From MGIIa-L3 sp11892u (GTDB lineage: Archaea > Thermoplasmatota > Poseidoniia > Poseidoniales > Poseidoniaceae): a stretch of DNA of 64,000 nucleotides. Numbering within the stretch: the first letter of the stretch is position 1; each line of letters opens with the position of its first letter. Both the position numbers and the translations under genes were made by a program. The notes under the pieces were generated by a model. The model saw only the letters and a program-made list of their open reading frames with translations. It had not been told where the DNA came from and made no database searches. Of the stretch, positions 26,770 to 34,943 are shown piece by piece. The stretch is taken from the NCBI GenBank assembly GCA_965659685.1, contig CBFHXB010000009.1, positions 30,672 to 94,671 on the forward strand, read 5' to 3'.

Positions 26770-27384
26770 ATGGACGGTCCGTTGGTGCACGCCCTCCGCT
26801 CGTTCCCCGGGGGGGCGGTGGATGCACCCATCGCCTTCCTTGACCGTGACGGCGTGCTCAACGTGAGCCTCGACGGCTACGTCAACACCCCTGAAGAATT
26901 GAGCTTGATTCGAGGCACAGCGGAGGCAATGCGAGCACTCCGCGAGGCCGGTTTCTTGCTGTGCGTGGTCACCAATCAGTCCGCCGTGGATCGAGGGCAC
27001 TGGGGCGAGGAACGCCTGCATCAGATCCACGACCGGCTCCATGATGTGCTCAAGGAAGACGATGCACAACCCGACCTCATCCTCTCCTGTCCACATCTGC
27101 CATGGGCTCGGTGCGGTTGCCGCAAGCCGGGAACTGGAATGTTGGAACTGGGGTCACACCTGCTTCGCTCATCGGACGGTTTCGGACCGATGCGAGAACG
27201 ATGGACAGAACCGTATGCAGGAACCGCACATGCGGGCGACGTCATGGTCGGCGATCGAAGGTCTGACGTTCAGGCCGGTCTGGATTTCGGCGCACGTTCC
27301 TTCTTTTCACGAAGGGACGTTGGCCTGTCCCACCTGGTGGCGCGTGTGCTTGATTTCGACGACCAAGGTGACGGAGTGGGCTGA
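26770..27384 (+). CDS. HAD-family phosphatase (GmhB / histidinol-phosphatase-like)
   Basis: The 204-residue HAD phosphatase has nucleophile motif FLDRDGVLN, motif II VVTNQSA and motif IV GDVMVGDRRSDVQAG. The zinc-binding insertion CPHLPWARCGCRKPG has the Cys/His set typical of D-glycero-manno-heptose-1,7-bisphosphate phosphatase and the histidinol-phosphate phosphatase of the HisB N-domain. The substrate is therefore probably a sugar bisphosphate or histidinol phosphate; no heptose or his genes lie nearby to decide. The stop codon is immediately followed by the tiaS ATG. An SD-like GGAGGGAG lies 12-19 nt upstream of the ATG. Confidence 0.85.
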   Translation: MDGPLVHALRSFPGGAVDAPIAFLDRDGVLNVSLDGYVNTPEELSLIRGTAEAMRALREAGFLLCVVTNQSAVDRGHWGEERLHQIHDRLHDVLKEDDAQPDLILSCPHLPWARCGCRKPGTGMLELGSHLLRSSDGFGPMRERWTEPYAGTAHAGDVMVGDRRSDVQAGLDFGARSFFSRRDVGLSHLVARVLDFDDQGDGVG

Positions 27385-28617
27385 ATGGGTTGGCTGGGCT
27401 TGGACGACACCGACCACTTGGGGGGCGGTTGCACCACGTGGACCATGCACGTCGTGTTGTCCAACCTTCCACGCGGCGTTCGACCGCTGAACGATCCATG
27501 CCTCGTGCGCTTGTATCCCATGGCCAAAGCAAGAACGCGAGGGAACGCCGCCCTCGCCGCTGAACTCCACGTGGACATTCCTCGAGAGGAATGGTTCGCT
27601 TGGCTCCAACAGATGTGGAAGGAACATGTTGCTCCCCTTGCAGGCCGACGTACGGAATCAAGCCACGCCACCAGGAAACAGGTCGCGAGCGATCCCGGCA
27701 TGGTCTGGTTTGAAAACAAGCCCAGTAGCCGGTTCTATAGCCTTGCCGTTCGTCAGGAAACGTCGCTTGCTGAAGCACCAAAACCCGATTGGGAAGCAGG
27801 CGGGTTGGGAAAAATCGGAGCGATTGCGGCCGTGTCTTGGCCAAATGAAGTCAGCACATGGGAGGGCATCGCGTGGCGTGGCGAATTGGACGGGCCGCGG
27901 ACCCTCGACGAAAACGTGTTGAAGCATCTCGATGGAGACCAACGCCTCGTCGCTTGCCGAGACCCGCGTCAAGGACGTGGACTCCTCGCCCCCAGAGGTA
28001 CTTCACCGGTGCTGTTTGGCCTTCGAGGAACCGTACGCAGCGCCGTGAAGGACGGCATGGCGGCGCTCATGGCAGGGAGCGGAACCGAACCCAACACAGG
28101 TTCCTCCTTGTTTCGCACGAACCAAGGAAGCGGAGATCATCTGACCGCGCCCACATCGGCTACCGTGGAGAAGGTCCAGGTGCTCCGAGGAGGGCACGTT
28201 GCCTTGACCACGAGCGATGGCACATGGTTGGCCTTCGCTCCCTCTGGCCCGGTCCGAGACCTCGCCGCTCAGCTCATGCCCGGCGATCGTGTGCTGGGAA
28301 TTGGTCTGGTCGGTGAGGACGAGGGGCGCAAAGGTCGCCACCTTGAGGCGTTGAAACACCTCAGTGGACCCGTTCGTCAACGACGTCGACCGTCCTGCAC
28401 TGCCTGTGGTCGTCGCATGAAATCAGCAGGCCGAGACCAAGGATTGCGCTGCCCCACATGCAAACACCGGGACGTGGATCGCTGGGTCGGGGAGGAGGTC
28501 ATGCCAACGGCGTGGATTCAACCGCCCGTGGACCGTCGACGCCACCTCGCCCCCGACATCAACACGTGGGCTTCAGAACGGCCTGACTGGACCGAACAAG
28601 GACCGGCACCTTCCTAA
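27385..28617 (+). CDS. tiaS: tRNA(Ile2) 2-agmatinylcytidine synthetase TiaS
   Basis: TiaS attaches agmatine to C34 of the tRNA-Ile CAU anticodon so that it reads AUA; the enzyme is archaeal. The 410-residue protein begins with the family signature GLDDTDHLGGGCTTW and carries the kinase-like domain over the first ~200 residues. An OB-fold region follows around VEKVQVLRGGHVALTTSDG, and then a C-terminal zinc ribbon (CTACGRRMKSAG and CPTCKHR, about 355-380), which grips the tRNA acceptor. The start is contiguous with the HAD gene stop. Confidence 0.94.
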   Translation: MGWLGLDDTDHLGGGCTTWTMHVVLSNLPRGVRPLNDPCLVRLYPMAKARTRGNAALAAELHVDIPREEWFAWLQQMWKEHVAPLAGRRTESSHATRKQVASDPGMVWFENKPSSRFYSLAVRQETSLAEAPKPDWEAGGLGKIGAIAAVSWPNEVSTWEGIAWRGELDGPRTLDENVLKHLDGDQRLVACRDPRQGRGLLAPRGTSPVLFGLRGTVRSAVKDGMAALMAGSGTEPNTGSSLFRTNQGSGDHLTAPTSATVEKVQVLRGGHVALTTSDGTWLAFAPSGPVRDLAAQLMPGDRVLGIGLVGEDEGRKGRHLEALKHLSGPVRQRRRPSCTACGRRMKSAGRDQGLRCPTCKHRDVDRWVGEEVMPTAWIQPPVDRRRHLAPDINTWASERPDWTEQGPAPS

Positions 28618-28640
28618 TCCGCCGGTCATGATGGGGGCTC

Positions 28641-28880
28641 ATGTCCGAACAAACCACCGTGACCATCACAACGGCGCTGGCCGGCTTGATGTTCCTCGCC
28701 TTGGTGGGCTTTGTCATCTGGAAAGCACGGCAAAACCGCGCTTTGGCCTTGAGCAAGACCGCCCCGAAGGTGGCGGGTGAAGACCCACTCGAAGGAGGAG
28801 CGCGACGTCCCGAGGATTTCGAGGAGCCAAGCGATGAAGACCTTGAAATGATGGGTGATCTCCTCGGAGAAATTGAGTGA
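28641..28880 (+). CDS. small single-TM protein with acidic tail
   Basis: The 79-residue protein has a short N-terminus, one membrane helix (about 9-27, ALAGLMFLALVGFVIW), a basic stop-transfer KARQNR, then an acidic cytoplasmic tail (DFEEPSDEDLEMMGDLLGE). No family is recognised. It follows tiaS by 23 bp and abuts the convergent RecA-like gene exactly, which supports it being a real gene in this compact genome. The arrangement resembles small membrane adaptors, but function is unknown. Confidence 0.6.
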   Translation: MSEQTTVTITTALAGLMFLALVGFVIWKARQNRALALSKTAPKVAGEDPLEGGARRPEDFEEPSDEDLEMMGDLLGEIE

Positions 28881-29462
28881 TCAGACCGCTTCGAGCCCTT
28901 CATCGACGATGCGGACCCGTTGCTCTCCCTCTGGCCCTTCCAAGCGTCGAATCCCGGTGACGTCGACGACCAACCTCCACGATTCGAACCCCGCCTCTTC
29001 AAGCCGTTCGTTCCCACGGACCCTGAACCCGTCCTCCGCGTCCATATCCGTTCCAAGTTTGGTCGTGGCCAACAACGGAATACCGTCCAAACCCTTGGCC
29101 AGCGCGCTCAACGCATCCATCGATGCTGCAGGGATGCGGCCTGTCGCAGGCGCCCAATCGTCCATGACCACAAGGCCAACACCCGGCAAGGACGTGGCCG
29201 CTTGGAGGAGGGATTTCGTGACCAGATCCATGCGTCCAACCAGGTTCATCGCGTGGAACCTCGTGGCCGTGGTGGGCGGCAGCCCACCGATGATTTGGGC
29301 GAAACGCGCCGGATCCGGCATCTCAGGTGAAGCCCACAGCACGCGCTTGCCGTCTTCCAACGCACGCAGTGCCATGTGAAGCGCCAAGCATGTGGCACCG
29401 GCACCGGATTCGCTGGCGAGGTGAACCTTCGAGGTCGCAAAGGGTGGTCGCCACGACGCCAT
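28881..29462 (-). CDS. RecA/RadB-like protein with degenerate Walker A
   Basis: The 193-residue protein has RecA-superfamily layout. A P-loop-like SESGAGATCLALHMAL follows a short N-terminus, then GKRVLWASPEM at the usual strand 2 position, a Walker B-like GVGLVVMDDW and a C-terminal strand region. The Walker A lysine of GxxxxGKT is replaced (GAGAT), so ATP hydrolysis is doubtful. It resembles a shortened RadB/RadA or KaiC-like paralogue that may bind a partner such as RadA or a polymerase; that is inference. ATG 29462 was chosen to avoid overlap with the divergent small gene at 29540. Confidence 0.6.
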   Translation of the reverse strand: MASWRPPFATSKVHLASESGAGATCLALHMALRALEDGKRVLWASPEMPDPARFAQIIGGLPPTTATRFHAMNLVGRMDLVTKSLLQAATSLPGVGLVVMDDWAPATGRIPAASMDALSALAKGLDGIPLLATTKLGTDMDAEDGFRVRGNERLEEAGFESWRLVVDVTGIRRLEGPEGEQRVRIVDEGLEAV

Positions 29463-29539
29463 GCACACCCACCCGTGACGAAGGAGAAAGACGCTTCCGG
29501 TGTCGGAACGCTCTTGATGTGGCAGTGGGACGACAATGC

Positions 29540-29755
29540 ATGGCCGAGGAAACGCGGAGCGCGGAACGCATCCCACGCCGTCCCGCCCCCGAGTTCACCG
29601 AAGTCAAGTCCTTTGGCGAGGCCCTGAAGACACACGGTCTCATCGGGACCGCCGTCGACGACAAGAACCAGTACGGACCCGTTGGCATGATGGTGTTGTT
29701 GTTCATCGTGGCGGCCATCACCTCCCTCGGACTTCTGCTCATTCGCTCCTCCTGA
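29540..29755 (+). CDS. small single-TM protein
   Basis: The 71-residue protein has a hydrophilic N-terminal half (EFTEVKSFGEALKTHGLIG, residues 18-36) and one C-terminal membrane helix (about 48-67, GMMVLLFIVAAITSLGLLLI) ending in RSS, so it looks tail-anchored. No family is recognised. It sits between the divergent RecA-like gene and a downstream membrane protein 21 bp away, with which it may be co-transcribed. Tail-anchored proteins are the classical clients of Get3, and an ArsA/Get3 ATPase occurs in this window, but no direct link is visible. Confidence 0.5.
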   Translation: MAEETRSAERIPRRPAPEFTEVKSFGEALKTHGLIGTAVDDKNQYGPVGMMVLLFIVAAITSLGLLLIRSS

Positions 29756-29776
29756 GGCGCAAGGGCTATTCATCCC

Positions 29777-30232
29777 ATGAGCCGGTTTTCGGCCATGGAC
29801 GGAAGCCATCCTCCCGCAACGATGGCCTTCACCGACCGTCGCTGGACCATCATGGCTGCTCTCTTGGGTTCCAACACCGCCGTGATGCTTGTGCATGGCC
29901 TTCAGCAAGAGATGAATCCGAGTGTGACCCGCGAATTTGCCTTGACCCTCATCGCCGTGACCTTGCCGTTCCAAGCGGTCTACTTCATGATCCACACCTA
30001 TGCAGATTCCTTCGCCACTCACCTCGCACCCGCTGAACGCAGGACCCTTGAACGGCTGTCCACGGTCTGCCAGATCATTGCGTATGCATCGCTGCTTGGT
30101 CTGGCCATCCTATGGAGCAACGTCTCACCCTTCGTCGGTGGAGGTTTCCTCATCGCGTCCTTCTGCGCTTTGCTGATGGTGCGCATGGCCATGAGGGAAG
30201 CGCGGTCCTCCGAAGCCGCTCAATCCCCCTGA
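29777..30232 (+). CDS. hypothetical four-TM membrane protein
   Basis: The 151-residue protein has four hydrophobic segments: WTIMAALLGSNTAVMLVHGL, FALTLIAVTLPFQAVYFMI, TVCQIIAYASLLGLAILW and FVGGGFLIASFCALLMVRMAM. A charged hinge (APAERRTLERL) lies between the second and third. No family is recognised. In-frame ATGs at 29795 and 29822 are alternative starts; the second gives the shortest leader before the first helix. It lies 46 bp upstream of purB on the same strand. Confidence 0.55.
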   Translation: MSRFSAMDGSHPPATMAFTDRRWTIMAALLGSNTAVMLVHGLQQEMNPSVTREFALTLIAVTLPFQAVYFMIHTYADSFATHLAPAERRTLERLSTVCQIIAYASLLGLAILWSNVSPFVGGGFLIASFCALLMVRMAMREARSSEAAQSP

Positions 30233-30278
30233 GGACCGGCCTGCGAAGGTTGATGGGGCGACCACAACGCCGGGGAAC

Positions 30279-31628
30279 ATGGCCTTCTGTCCGTTGGATT
30301 ACCGCTACGGCTGTCAAGACTTCAAGCAGATTTGGTCCGAGGACGGGCGTCACGAACGTCAACTCGAGGTGGAACGGGCCCTTGTGTGGGCGCACCAACA
30401 GATGGGCCGCGTCAGCGCCGAGGACTATGCGGTCATCGAGCGCATCGCCGTCCCTGACGTGGTGACCAAGCAGCGCGTCAGTGAAATCGAAGCCGAAACA
30501 CGTCACGACATCATGGCCTTGACCAAGGCCATGGCCGAGGCCGCAGGCGACGCCGGTTGGTGCGTCCATCTCGGCGCGACGTCCAACGACATCGTGGACA
30601 CCGCAGTGGGCCTCCAACTTAGGGACAGCCTCGTGCTCCTACGAAAGGCCCTCTGCGACCTCATTTCGGTCTGTGCAGACGTGTCCGAGCGTGAGCGGGA
30701 CACCGTCATGCTCGGTCGGACCCATGGACAGGCCGCGGTGCCCATCACCTTCGGACTCAAGGCCGCGGTGTGGCTGGATGAGCTCCGACGCCACTTGATC
30801 CGCATCGACGAGGCCAGCCCGAGGATTGCCGTCGGGAAATTCCTCGGAGCCGTCGGCACCGGAGCGGCTCAAGGGGAAGGCGCTCGAGAACTCCAGCGGC
30901 TCATTCTTGAGCACCTTGGCCTCGGCGTGCCCTTGGCCACCACCCAGGTGGTTGGACGTGACCGGTACATCGAGTACGTTCATTGGATGTCCAACACCGC
31001 CACGACCTGTCAGAAAATCCTCACCGAGGTCCGAAACCTTCAGCGTTCAGAAATTGCTGAAGCGGGCGAAGGATTCGACGTCAAGAAGCAAGTGGGTTCG
31101 TCCACCATGGCCCACAAGAAGAACCCCATCACGAGCGAAAACGCCAGTGGCCTTGCTCGCATCGTGCGCTCTTTCATCGCACCAAGCCACGAGAACGCCA
31201 TCCTTTGGCACGAGCGAGACCTTGCCAACTCGAGTGCAGAACGCTTCACCCTCTCGCATGCCTCCGCGCTGTGCGAGGACGTGTTGGCGAAGACCGCGAA
31301 GGTCCTGCGAGGGATGTGGGTCGACGCGGCACGCTGCCTCAAGAACATCGAGGACCAACGCGGCTTGGTCATGGCAGAGAAGGTCATGATTGAGTTGACC
31401 GCTCATGGCATTGGTCGTGACGAGGCCCACGAGATCCTTCGGACGGCCTCCTTTACCGCCGTTGAAACCGGCGAGCACCTGATGGACATCTGCATGCGAA
31501 CTCCGGAGATCACCGCGGTGTTCAGCGTTGAAGACTTGGAGGCGATGTTCAACCCGGCCAATCACATCGGGGTGTCGGGAGAACTCGTCGACGAAGCCGT
31601 CGCGCTGGCACGCGCCGCCGTTGCTTGA
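30279..31628 (+). CDS. purB: adenylosuccinate lyase
   Basis: PurB splits SAICAR and adenylosuccinate, releasing fumarate, in purine synthesis. The 449-residue enzyme shows the superfamily signature GSSTMAHKKNP (catalytic flexible loop serine, about residues 270-280). It also has ATSNDIVDT with the substrate-binding Thr/Ser-Asn, RTHGQAAVPITFG with the conserved His, and the N-terminal PLDYRYGC. Length is normal for the archaeal/bacterial type. It ends exactly where the convergent Dph6-like gene ends. Confidence 0.95.
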   Translation: MAFCPLDYRYGCQDFKQIWSEDGRHERQLEVERALVWAHQQMGRVSAEDYAVIERIAVPDVVTKQRVSEIEAETRHDIMALTKAMAEAAGDAGWCVHLGATSNDIVDTAVGLQLRDSLVLLRKALCDLISVCADVSERERDTVMLGRTHGQAAVPITFGLKAAVWLDELRRHLIRIDEASPRIAVGKFLGAVGTGAAQGEGARELQRLILEHLGLGVPLATTQVVGRDRYIEYVHWMSNTATTCQKILTEVRNLQRSEIAEAGEGFDVKKQVGSSTMAHKKNPITSENASGLARIVRSFIAPSHENAILWHERDLANSSAERFTLSHASALCEDVLAKTAKVLRGMWVDAARCLKNIEDQRGLVMAEKVMIELTAHGIGRDEAHEILRTASFTAVETGEHLMDICMRTPEITAVFSVEDLEAMFNPANHIGVSGELVDEAVALARAAVA

Positions 31629-32273
31629 TCAGGTCACGATGAGATGCCCTCGCCTTCCGTCCCACACCTGGGTCCATGTGAGGTCCAAACCTTCAGGGAA
31701 CATCGGGGCGCGAACCACCAGCGTCTCGTACTCACCGCCCTCTCCATCCACGTTGAACCTGTGCACTTTTGACAGCGCCTCCAAGTCATCGAGCGCGTCG
31801 TCGTTCAACGTACGGCCAAGCCATGCCGCGTCGAGTCCTTCTGCGGACACCGAAGTGACCACCACATCAAATCCATGCGCAGCCAAGCCTCGGAGATGGT
31901 CCATTGGACGTTGATGCCACAAGGGCGTCCACGTGCGCAAGCCGAGTTTCTCACCCAAGCGCTCCAACCGGTTCCGTTGGTAATCTGAACGCAGGGCCCC
32001 GCTGACGAACCCGTCCAACTTGTGATCCTTGAGCATGGATTCGAGGGCCACAAAATCTGGCCCTTCCGTGCCGTCGATGACCCTGTGGTCCCAGGCCACA
32101 CCGGCCGCGGCGGCTTGTTCCCCAACGAGGCGGGTGTTCGGAACTTGGAACATCGGCGAGTCGCCCTCGACGATCAGCGTGACGACCACGGGCACCTCCC
32201 ATCCTCGGCAGACGGCCCACCACCACGCTGCACACGAGTCCTTTCCACCGGAGGAGAGCACCGCGACGCGCAT
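31629..32273 (-). CDS. diphthine-ammonia ligase-like PP-loop ATPase (Dph6 family)
   Basis: The 214-residue protein has the N-type ATP pyrophosphatase P-loop SSGGKDSCAA at the N-terminus. The family's middle region is also present (EGPDFVALESMLKDHKLDGFVSGALRSDYQRNRLE) and the C-terminal NVDGEGGEYETLVV. The Dph6 family amidates diphthine on EF-2 to give diphthamide; the target EF-2 is encoded at 42187 with its diphthamide loop. Archaeal members of this family vary in function, so the exact reaction is inferred. It is divergent from psmA, and its stop abuts that of purB. Confidence 0.85.
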   Translation of the reverse strand: MRVAVLSSGGKDSCAAWWWAVCRGWEVPVVVTLIVEGDSPMFQVPNTRLVGEQAAAAGVAWDHRVIDGTEGPDFVALESMLKDHKLDGFVSGALRSDYQRNRLERLGEKLGLRTWTPLWHQRPMDHLRGLAAHGFDVVVTSVSAEGLDAAWLGRTLNDDALDDLEALSKVHRFNVDGEGGEYETLVVRAPMFPEGLDLTWTQVWDGRRGHLIVT

Positions 32274-32294
32274 GCCCTTGCGGTGCAGAAGGGC
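32274..32294. other. small stem-loop in the dph6-psmA intergenic region
   Basis: GCCCTT and AAGGGC form a 6-bp stem with a 9-nt loop immediately upstream of the Dph6-like start codon. It could be a transcript structure or chance. Confidence 0.2.
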
Positions 32295-32320
32295 TTCATC
32301 AGTCTGTCACCGGAGAAAGA

Positions 32321-32352
32321 GGGTTCAAATGGGGTGGACCCGCGGTTCAACC
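32321..32352 (+). promoter_or_regulatory. psmA upstream region with two GGTTCAA repeats
   Basis: GGTTCAA occurs at 32322-32328 and 32344-32350, 22 bp apart, about two helical turns. The second lies 35-41 nt before the psmA ATG and could serve as the TATA element. A GGAGG ribosome binding site follows at about 32373-32377. Regulator binding is possible but unproven. Confidence 0.35.
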
Positions 32353-32384
32353 GTAGGCGGCACAGCCGTCTTGGAGGCAACAGT

Positions 32385-33107
32385 ATGCAACCCAGCGGAC
32401 GAGGTTACGACCACGGAATCACCACCTTCAGCCCAGACGGCCGACTCTTTCAGGTCGAATACGCCCGTGAATCCGTCAAGCGCGGCACCACCACGGCCGG
32501 TCTGAAGTTCCGCGACGGCGTGGTCCTGGTCTGCGACAAGCGCATTGTTTCCCGCCTGATCATCCCCGAGTCCATCGAGAAGGTGTTCAAGGTCGACGAG
32601 CACGTTGGCGTCGCCACCTCAGGCCTTGTGGCCGATGCTCGTCAATTGGTCGGACGCGCCCGCGTGGAAGCGCAAATCAACCGCATCACCTACGCCGACA
32701 GCATCCCTGTGGACGTTCTCGTGAAGAAAATCTGCGACTTCAAGCAATCCTTCACCCAGTACGGTGGCTCCCGTCCCTTCGGCACCGCGCTCCTCATCGG
32801 TGGCGTGGACCCTGAGGGCATCCACCTCTACGAAACGGACCCCTCCGGTGCCTACCAGAGCTACCACGCGGGTGCCATCGGCAGCGGCCGGAACACCGTC
32901 ATCGAATTCTTTGAGCAGAAGTGGAAGGAGGGCCTGACCCTCAACGCCGCGATGAAGCTCGGCCTGGAAGCATTGCAGCACGCCAACGACAGCAACCTGA
33001 ACAGGGAGGCCGTCGAAGTTGCAACCATCACGGCAGAGGGCTACAACGTCCTCGACCGTGCGGCCGTGAACAAGCAGATCGACCGGCTCAAGCCCATCGA
33101 CGAGTGA
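32385..33107 (+). CDS. psmA: proteasome alpha subunit
   Basis: The alpha subunit forms the outer rings of the 20S proteasome and gates substrate entry. The 240-residue protein begins with the classical YDHGITTFSPDGRLFQVEYA N-terminal gate and alpha-signature helix. It lacks the catalytic N-terminal Thr of beta subunits. TTTAGLKFRDGVVLVCDKR and GSRPFGTALLIGG are conserved strands. The reading frame continues upstream to 32022, but the family N-terminus and the GGAGG site set the start at 32385. SBDS follows 14 bp downstream, the conserved archaeal order that begins the exosome superoperon. Confidence 0.96.
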   Translation: MQPSGRGYDHGITTFSPDGRLFQVEYARESVKRGTTTAGLKFRDGVVLVCDKRIVSRLIIPESIEKVFKVDEHVGVATSGLVADARQLVGRARVEAQINRITYADSIPVDVLVKKICDFKQSFTQYGGSRPFGTALLIGGVDPEGIHLYETDPSGAYQSYHAGAIGSGRNTVIEFFEQKWKEGLTLNAAMKLGLEALQHANDSNLNREAVEVATITAEGYNVLDRAAVNKQIDRLKPIDE

Positions 33108-33121
33108 AGCGGTGACCGGCC

Positions 33122-33814
33122 ATGGTCTCCCTCGATGACGCGGTGGTCGCGCGCTGGGAGTACGGTGGAAAACGGTACGAGGTGCTCCTCAGTCCCGAGT
33201 TGGTCGAAGCATTTCGCGAAGATCCTGATTCGGTCAGCCTCGATGACCTGATGGCCGTGGAGGACGTCTTTCACGACGCCCGCCAAGGTGAGCGGCCCAC
33301 GGTGGACGATGTGGTGGCCACCTTCGGAACCGAAGACATGGGCACCGTCACACGGACCATTCTCGAGCGCGGAAGCATCCAATTGACCACGGCTCAACGA
33401 AAGGCGCGGGTCGAGACCATGCGACAACGCATCATCCACCGCATTCACAGCGAAGCGGTCGACCCCCGTTCCAAGTCGCCTCATCCCAAGGCGCGTCTCG
33501 AACTTGCCCTCGAAGAAAGCCGCTTCTCCGTGGATCCGTTCAAACGACTCGAAGCCCAAGTCAAGGACGCCATTGCCGTGCTGAAACCGCTGATTCCCCT
33601 TTCTTTTGAGCGAATCAAATTGGCCTTCAAGGTCAGCGGTGCAGCGTACGGCCGTGCGCACCAGCTCCTTCGTGGAGACCTGCGGCGAGAGGAATGGCTT
33701 GGCGACGGCTCTTGGGTCGGTGTGGTGGACGTTCCTGCTGCAAGAAAAGCCGACCTCATCGGTGAAATCATGCGGCTAGACCGCGAAGCGGAAGTCAAAG
33801 AACTCCCATCGTAG
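33122..33814 (+). CDS. ribosome maturation protein SBDS/Sdo1
   Basis: SBDS helps release the anti-association factor from the large ribosomal subunit in an EF-2-dependent step. The 230-residue protein has the three-domain layout. The N-terminal FYSH domain contains VSLDDAVVARWEYGGKRYEVLL and DVFHDARQGERPTVDDVVATFG. The central helical domain has GSIQLTTAQRKARVETMRQRIIHRIH, and the C-terminal ferredoxin-like domain SFERIKLAFKVSGAAYGRA. It pairs with psmA. In most euryarchaea the rrp4-rrp41-rrp42 genes follow directly; here they sit at 51-54 kb on the other strand. Confidence 0.95.
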   Translation: MVSLDDAVVARWEYGGKRYEVLLSPELVEAFREDPDSVSLDDLMAVEDVFHDARQGERPTVDDVVATFGTEDMGTVTRTILERGSIQLTTAQRKARVETMRQRIIHRIHSEAVDPRSKSPHPKARLELALEESRFSVDPFKRLEAQVKDAIAVLKPLIPLSFERIKLAFKVSGAAYGRAHQLLRGDLRREEWLGDGSWVGVVDVPAARKADLIGEIMRLDREAEVKELPS

Positions 33815-33866
33815 GGAGGCAGGACGGTCAGGCCTTGGCCTGAACGCTGAGTCGCTGCGAAGAGCC

Positions 33867-34892
33867 TCAGCGGGAAGCGAGGGTGAGGTTCTTCCACATG
33901 TCCTCGGGGACTTCCATGGACAAACGCAGGCCACCCATGGCGCCCAAGCGGACGGGGTCATCGACGACGTGAACGTTGACGTCACCCATGTCGGAGAGCC
34001 GGCGTTCGATCATCGCACCGAGGCCACGAATGCCAGAGCCGCCACCGGCCAGGACCATGTTGCGGCGGAATTCGTCGTGGAATTCTGGGTTCGAGCCCGC
34101 AATGAGCTTCTTGACGTTCTCAACGATGGGGTCAACGATGGATTCGCATGCGCGCTGCACACAATCGGTGATGTCGAGGGTCATGGCTTTGCCTTCAATC
34201 GAGAAATCCACCATGATGGGGTCTTCAGGAGGGGAGGTGGAGACGAAGGAATGCTGTTCCTTCCAGCGGCGGGCCATGTCCTTGGTAACCTGAGCGCCGT
34301 TGTACTTGCCTTGGACTTCCTTGATGATCTGACCGTCGACGTAGTCGCCGGCGTATCCGGTGTGCATCTGGTCGCCAGGACCTGGGATGGTCCCATAGAC
34401 GCGGCACAGGTCGGTGGTTCCCGCCCCGATGTCAATGACGAGGGTGTGCTCGAGCATGTCGAGGGCGTAGGCCACCGCGAAGGGCTCGGAGATGATCATG
34501 GCCGCGTTGACGGAGCCTGCGGCTGCGTCGAAGATGGCGGTCTTGTCCACGTGGCTTGCTTCGGCCGGTGCGCCGATCACGGCGACAACACGGTCGTAGG
34601 TCTCAGGGTCGGAAAGTCCGATGAGGTGGGTGATGAAGTGAGCGATGTATTGCCGGTCTTCGGGCGTGTCTTTGATGACACCGAGTTCGAGGGGGCGATA
34701 CAGGTTGAGGGCGAGTCGGTTCTTCAGGGCCTCTTCGCCAAACAGCACGTCGCGCTTCAGGAAATTGCGGGCAACAGGGTCTTTTGGCGTTCCAATGACG
34801 GTCAATTCTTCCACTTCGTGGGATGCAGAGGACACCATGACGGAACGAAAGGTTCCGAGGTCGATTCCAATGTAAAGCGTCTCTTTGGCCAT
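33867..34892 (-). CDS. MamK-like actin-family filament protein
   Basis: The 341-residue protein is an actin-fold ATPase. Phosphate-1 loop IGIDLGTFRS (residues 8-17), phosphate-2 loop VIDIGAGTTDL, and adenosine motif LAGGGSGIRGLG are all intact. From memory, its sequence is closer to MamK, the bacterial magnetosome filament actin, than to MreB, crenactin or Hsp70. Shared stretches include VIGAPAEAS, GTIPGPGDQ, KEQHSFV, NMVLAGGGS-IRGL and GDVNV-VDDP. There is no amphipathic MreB N-terminal helix and no Hsp70 substrate domain, so a cytoplasmic filament is expected. It ends a minus-strand operon after a zinc-ribbon protein (51 bp upstream). A TATA-like box centred 26 nt before ATG 34892 suggests an additional own promoter. 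Confidence 0.85.
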   Translation of the reverse strand: MAKETLYIGIDLGTFRSVMVSSASHEVEELTVIGTPKDPVARNFLKRDVLFGEEALKNRLALNLYRPLELGVIKDTPEDRQYIAHFITHLIGLSDPETYDRVVAVIGAPAEASHVDKTAIFDAAAGSVNAAMIISEPFAVAYALDMLEHTLVIDIGAGTTDLCRVYGTIPGPGDQMHTGYAGDYVDGQIIKEVQGKYNGAQVTKDMARRWKEQHSFVSTSPPEDPIMVDFSIEGKAMTLDITDCVQRACESIVDPIVENVKKLIAGSNPEFHDEFRRNMVLAGGGSGIRGLGAMIERRLSDMGDVNVHVVDDPVRLGAMGGLRLSMEVPEDMWKNLTLASR

Positions 34893-34913
34893 GGGCCAAC
34901 GAGCGTGGTTTCG

Positions 34914-34921
34914 CTTATGAA
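34914..34921 (-). promoter_or_regulatory. TATA-like box for the actin gene
   Basis: The minus strand reads TTCATAAG within GGTTCATAAGC, centred about 26 nt upstream of the actin ATG. It predicts a leaderless actin transcript independent of the upstream operon genes. Confidence 0.4.
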
Positions 34922-34943
34922 CCATCCCTTGGGCAAGTTGGGG

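Noticed and set aside
28970..29000. tRNA T-arm-like GGTTCGAATC sequence on the minus strand
   Set aside because: It lies inside the RecA-like coding region, with no acceptor, D or anticodon stems around it.
32022..32384. upstream in-frame extension of psmA
   Set aside because: It overlaps the divergent Dph6-like gene, and the proteasome alpha N-terminus begins at 32385.
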